Shown here one piece after another: positions 61,262 to 64,000 of a DNA stretch of 64,000 bases. Positions within the stretch are counted from its first letter, which is position 1. Every line of letters starts with the position of its first letter. Both the position numbers and the translations under genes were made by a program. The stretch lies in assembly GCF_000177535.2 (NCBI RefSeq), contig NC_015673.1, positions 744,001 to 808,000 of the forward strand, in the 5' to 3' direction. The stretch comes from Corynebacterium resistens DSM 45100 (lineage in GTDB: Bacteria; Actinomycetota; Actinomycetes; Mycobacteriales; Mycobacteriaceae). The notes under the pieces are model-generated. The model did not search any database. It had not been told where the DNA came from and saw only the letters and a list, made by a program, of their open reading frames with translations.

Positions 61262-63375
61262 TCCTCGAACCAGCTGTCGCTGCCGCCCGTGACCCTCGCT
61301 CACCAGAAGCGATTAGGCAAAAACGTGGACTGGATCTGCGCCTTGTGCCGGTCGCAGCTGCCGTGTGGGGTGCTGTGGCGTGGACGGTAATGGCGCGATC
61401 GTGGACCCCAGTTGTTGGATGCGCAGTAACTGCAGCGTTTGCCGCCACGACATTGGTGATGGTTAACAAGCGCTGGCGGTTGTCGGGTGATCGAACGCCA
61501 CGGCAACTGATGCGCCGCCACATAATTGGGTTTATCGGTTGGCAAATGCTTGTGTGGGCGATTGCTGCGGGGGTAGTTGCTGGAATAACGGCTGGGCGGA
61601 TGGAGGTCATCAATGATCACCCGTGGATGGCTGCACGGGGGATAACACATTTTCGGGGTGATGTGACTATTGCGGGGTTGCCGAAGCAACTCGATAAGGG
61701 CCGGATCCAGGTGCCGGTGGACGTGCCTAGTTTGGGAACTCTGCCACTGTTCATGGACAGCGATGAGCTTCCCTGTCCGGAGGAAAGTGACGCAGAGCGC
61801 AGTGCGGGAACAGAGCGCAGTGCGGGAACAGAGCGCAGTGCGGGTGCAGAGCGTAGTGCGGGAACGGCACACAGTACGGGGACGAAACGCCATACAGGAA
61901 ACGTGAAAAAGCCACCGCTGAGCACCGTGTTGGTACCGGGACAGAGATTTAACATTTCAGCTACTGTTCGGCCTAGCCGAAATCCGGGAATGATTCCGCT
62001 GACGTTGTCTGCACAGCGCGAATTGCGAGAAGTGCCTGGCGGACAGCCACGGGGGATGTGGGCGTTTGCGCAACGTCTGCGCTTGAGCTTGCTTAATAAT
62101 GTGGCCTGGCTACCGGATGAAGCGGCGATGCTCGTGCCGGGGATGGTGATGGGGGATGTAAGCATGCAACCTCCCAACGTGCGTCAACAGTTCGTGGATA
62201 CTGGGTTGAGCCATTTGAGTGCTGTCTCAGGATCGAACATCGCTATCTTGGCCAGCGCTGTCATGATTATCTCTACCGCTTGTGGGGCGCGCCGCAGAAC
62301 AACGAGTTTGGTAACTGCTGCTTCACTTTGTGGATTTGTGGTGGTTGTTGGGCCAGAACCAAGTGTTTTGAGAGCAACGGTGATGGGACTCATCGGAGTC
62401 ACCGCGGTAGCGACAGCTCGGTGGAAAGACGTCGTGGTAGCAACGTGCATCAGCATAATTGTGTTGTTGACAGTCGATCCGGATCTGGCAGTGAATTACG
62501 GTTTCGCACTTTCGGTTGCGGCGACCGAAGGCATTGCCGTCTTAGCGCCACGATGGTCGGCCGGGGTGCTGCGGTGGTGGGCACGGAGGACACAGTCACA
62601 TTTTCACCGCGCGCCAATGCAATGGGAAGCACAACTGGTACGCATGGTCATGGTGGCGGTGGCTGCTGATGCGGTAACCATCCCCTTAATCGCCCATATG
62701 ACGGGGAAGATCCCAGTGGTAACCATTGCGGCGAATCTACTGGTGCTGTGGGCCGTGCCGATAATCACCACAGTAGGGATGGCGCTTAGCGTTGTCGGAG
62801 CCGTGGCTGCCGGATTGGGGTGGGGACTAGGGGCAACCCAGTGGGTCAGTATTGTGCTGCTCGCACCAGCGGAGTGGGTGGCGCTAGTAGCGAAGAAGTT
62901 AGCGGGCAGCCCCAAAATCGTAGTGCCGGAATCCTGGGCGGGGGCGGCGCTTACGTGCACAGTAGTGGGCATCGCGGTGTGGAGTGTGAGAAATGCTAGC
63001 CGGGCAGAAACTCGCTGGGCATGCCCGCTAATGCTCATGTGCCTGGTGATATGCGGACGGGTTGGCATCGTGGGCGTCGAAATACCAGAAAAACATTGGG
63101 TGCCGCCGCGGAAAGTTACGATCGGGTCCGGAGATGTAGCAGTGGTGAAAGACGAGGCCATGGCGGTGGGGCAGTTTGGAGTGAGCGGTGCTTCGTCTGG
63201 GCGAGTCATTGTCGATGGCCATGGGGCGGCTAATAGAGCCACTCCCAGGGATTCACCGGCTGCAATCGTCGTGGAAGAGTGCGGCAAACCCGTGGAGCGT
63301 CCAACGTTTACTGCCAGTGGAATTCCTGTCTACTACCCATGCCGTAACGGCACGGAGGTTAAACAGGGACGATGA
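61258..63375 (+). CDS. comEC: ComEC/Rec2-related DNA-uptake channel protein
   Basis: This 705-residue membrane protein has about ten helices. The Competence domain is recognised by TGLSHLSAVSGSNIAILASA followed by VVVGPEPSVLRATVMGLIGV, and by DPDLAVNYGFALSVAATEGI. No metallo-beta-lactamase domain follows, so it is the short actinobacterial form. An extracytoplasmic loop near residue 180 contains SAGTER repeats encoded by 18-base units. It forms the inner-membrane channel for single-stranded DNA import in competent bacteria; activity here is unknown. holA follows 34 bases downstream. Confidence 0.92.
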   Translation: MILEPAVAAARDPRSPEAIRQKRGLDLRLVPVAAAVWGAVAWTVMARSWTPVVGCAVTAAFAATTLVMVNKRWRLSGDRTPRQLMRRHIIGFIGWQMLVWAIAAGVVAGITAGRMEVINDHPWMAARGITHFRGDVTIAGLPKQLDKGRIQVPVDVPSLGTLPLFMDSDELPCPEESDAERSAGTERSAGTERSAGAERSAGTAHSTGTKRHTGNVKKPPLSTVLVPGQRFNISATVRPSRNPGMIPLTLSAQRELREVPGGQPRGMWAFAQRLRLSLLNNVAWLPDEAAMLVPGMVMGDVSMQPPNVRQQFVDTGLSHLSAVSGSNIAILASAVMIISTACGARRRTTSLVTAASLCGFVVVVGPEPSVLRATVMGLIGVTAVATARWKDVVVATCISIIVLLTVDPDLAVNYGFALSVAATEGIAVLAPRWSAGVLRWWARRTQSHFHRAPMQWEAQLVRMVMVAVAADAVTIPLIAHMTGKIPVVTIAANLLVLWAVPIITTVGMALSVVGAVAAGLGWGLGATQWVSIVLLAPAEWVALVAKKLAGSPKIVVPESWAGAALTCTVVGIAVWSVRNASRAETRWACPLMLMCLVICGRVGIVGVEIPEKHWVPPRKVTIGSGDVAVVKDEAMAVGQFGVSGASSGRVIVDGHGAANRATPRDSPAAIVVEECGKPVERPTFTASGIPVYYPCRNGTEVKQGR
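61795..61884 (+). repeat. 18-nt tandem repeats in comEC
   Basis: Four near-identical units of GAGCGCAGTGCGGGAACA, at 61795, 61813, 61831 and 61849, plus one degenerate copy encode ERSAGT hexapeptides. The unit keeps frame, so slippage changes loop length only. Confidence 0.85.
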
Positions 63376-63409
63376 AAGTGCGGCAGGCAAGCGTGGCACA
63401 ATGGCCATC

Positions 63410-64000
63410 ATGAACAAGCCCCAGCCACCCGCCCCCGTGAACCTCATCGTTGGTGAAGATGAGTTTCTTGCGGAGCGCCGTCGCAAGGAAATCGCGCTGC
63501 ACGCGCGCCGGGCGAGTGGAAATGCGGACTTGCCGGTGGAAATGCATAGGGCCTCCGAGCTCAGCGAACCTGAACTGTTGGAGCTGTTGAGCCCTAGCCT
63601 GTTTGCTGAAGATCGCATTATCTACATCAGTGAGGTTGAAGATAAAGGCAAGGACGTCGTTGAACTCATTGAGGGCGCGATCCGCCAACCCGCGCCGGGC
63701 ATCGTGTTGATCGTGTGGCACAAAGGCAAAGGGCGAAACAAAAAGCTTGTGCAGTCGTGGCCGAAGCTGGGGGCTGTAGTGCACGAGGCTGCGCCGCTGA
63801 AAGGTCGCGCTATTTTAAGCTTTATCGATAGCGAGTTTCGCAACCACGGCGTGAGGGTTTCCGGTGACGTGACGAATGCATTGCACGATGCAGTGGGTTC
63901 CGACCTGCGCGAACTTGCTAGTGCAGTGAGCCAACTTGTGGCAGATACCGACGGGCAGGTTACCGCTGATACCGTGCATACTTATTACGTCGGCCGCGCG
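63410..64000 (+). CDS. holA: DNA polymerase III delta subunit, 3' end cut by window edge
   Basis: The first 197 codons of HolA are present and the frame runs off the window. MNKPQPPAPVNLIVGEDEFL begins the AAA+-like clamp-loader fold (the delta subunit lacks a functional Walker A). LLELLSPSLFAEDRIIYISE and VLIVWHKGKGRNKKLVQSWP are typical. It opens the beta clamp during loading. The position after comEA-comEC is the conserved bacterial arrangement. An ATG at 63401 in the same frame is an alternative start. Confidence 0.92.
   Translation, partial: MNKPQPPAPVNLIVGEDEFLAERRRKEIALHARRASGNADLPVEMHRASELSEPELLELLSPSLFAEDRIIYISEVEDKGKDVVELIEGAIRQPAPGIVLIVWHKGKGRNKKLVQSWPKLGAVVHEAAPLKGRAILSFIDSEFRNHGVRVSGDVTNALHDAVGSDLRELASAVSQLVADTDGQVTADTVHTYYVGRA

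Overview
The window is chromosomal DNA of a Corynebacterium. The evidence is gene order and content: tig-clpP1-clpP2-clpX, valS-folC-ndk-rne-rplU-rpmA-obgE-proB-proA-nadD-rsfS-phosphoglycerate-mutase-like-degV-comEA-comEC-holA, a trHbO globin, a mycothiol-type DsbA-like oxidoreductase, a CopD/CtaG fusion and a sortase-anchored wall protein. Codon use is moderately GC-rich. Species cannot be fixed from sequence alone; a lipophilic or resistens/jeikeium-like relative is a guess.

Layout. 1-1.6 kb: edge of a phytoene/squalene synthase gene, a copper chaperone and a flavin reductase. 1.8-9.8 kb: one gene for a 2667-residue surface protein with YPDG-type (Rib/alpha-like) repeats, a Pro-Gly-Thr stalk and an LAMTG sorting signal. 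10.06-11.61 kb: the two ends of an IS1249-like element in which the centre of the transposase is replaced by a membrane-protein gene, a winged-helix regulator gene and a broken hydrolase gene. Three evenly spaced operator-like palindromes precede the two intact genes. 11.7-27.3 kb: tRNA-His, orn, an SDR, tRNA-Arg, copD/ctaG, a second ssb, ettA, an IS30-family element, a thioesterase, glbO, pepN, a DsbA-like gene, rpiB, a small HTH gene and tRNA-Gly. 27.45-28.84 kb: intact IS1249-like copy 1. 29-43.2 kb: tRNA-Pro, tig, clpP1P2, clpX, a TetR-C-like protein, mdh, an esterase, valS, folC, a DUF4233 protein and ndk. 43.27-44.66 kb: IS1249-like copy 2, with the same predicted protein as copy 1, sitting inside the ndk terminator. 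44.9-45.8 kb: a secreted precursor with a Gly/Ala-rich four-Cys tail, followed by a small membrane protein; this looks like a bacteriocin and immunity pair. 45.9-64 kb: a membrane-wHTH protein, RNase E/G, ribosomal proteins, Obg, proline biosynthesis, NAD synthesis, ribosome silencing, DegV, DNA-uptake proteins and the start of holA.

How it fits together. Most of the window is housekeeping: protein folding and turnover (Tig, ClpP1P2, ClpX, PepN), translation and RNA turnover (ValS, EttA, L21, L27, Obg, RsfS, RNase E, Orn), central metabolism (Mdh, RpiB, FolC, ProAB, NadD, Ndk) and DNA handling (Ssb, ComEA, ComEC, HolA). The accessory material is the surface protein, the cargo-bearing IS relic, the three full insertion sequences (all at or just past transcription terminators) and the bacteriocin-like pair. 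The best candidates for something undescribed are the IS-end cassette with its triple operator and the secreted-precursor/membrane-protein pair next to IS copy 2.
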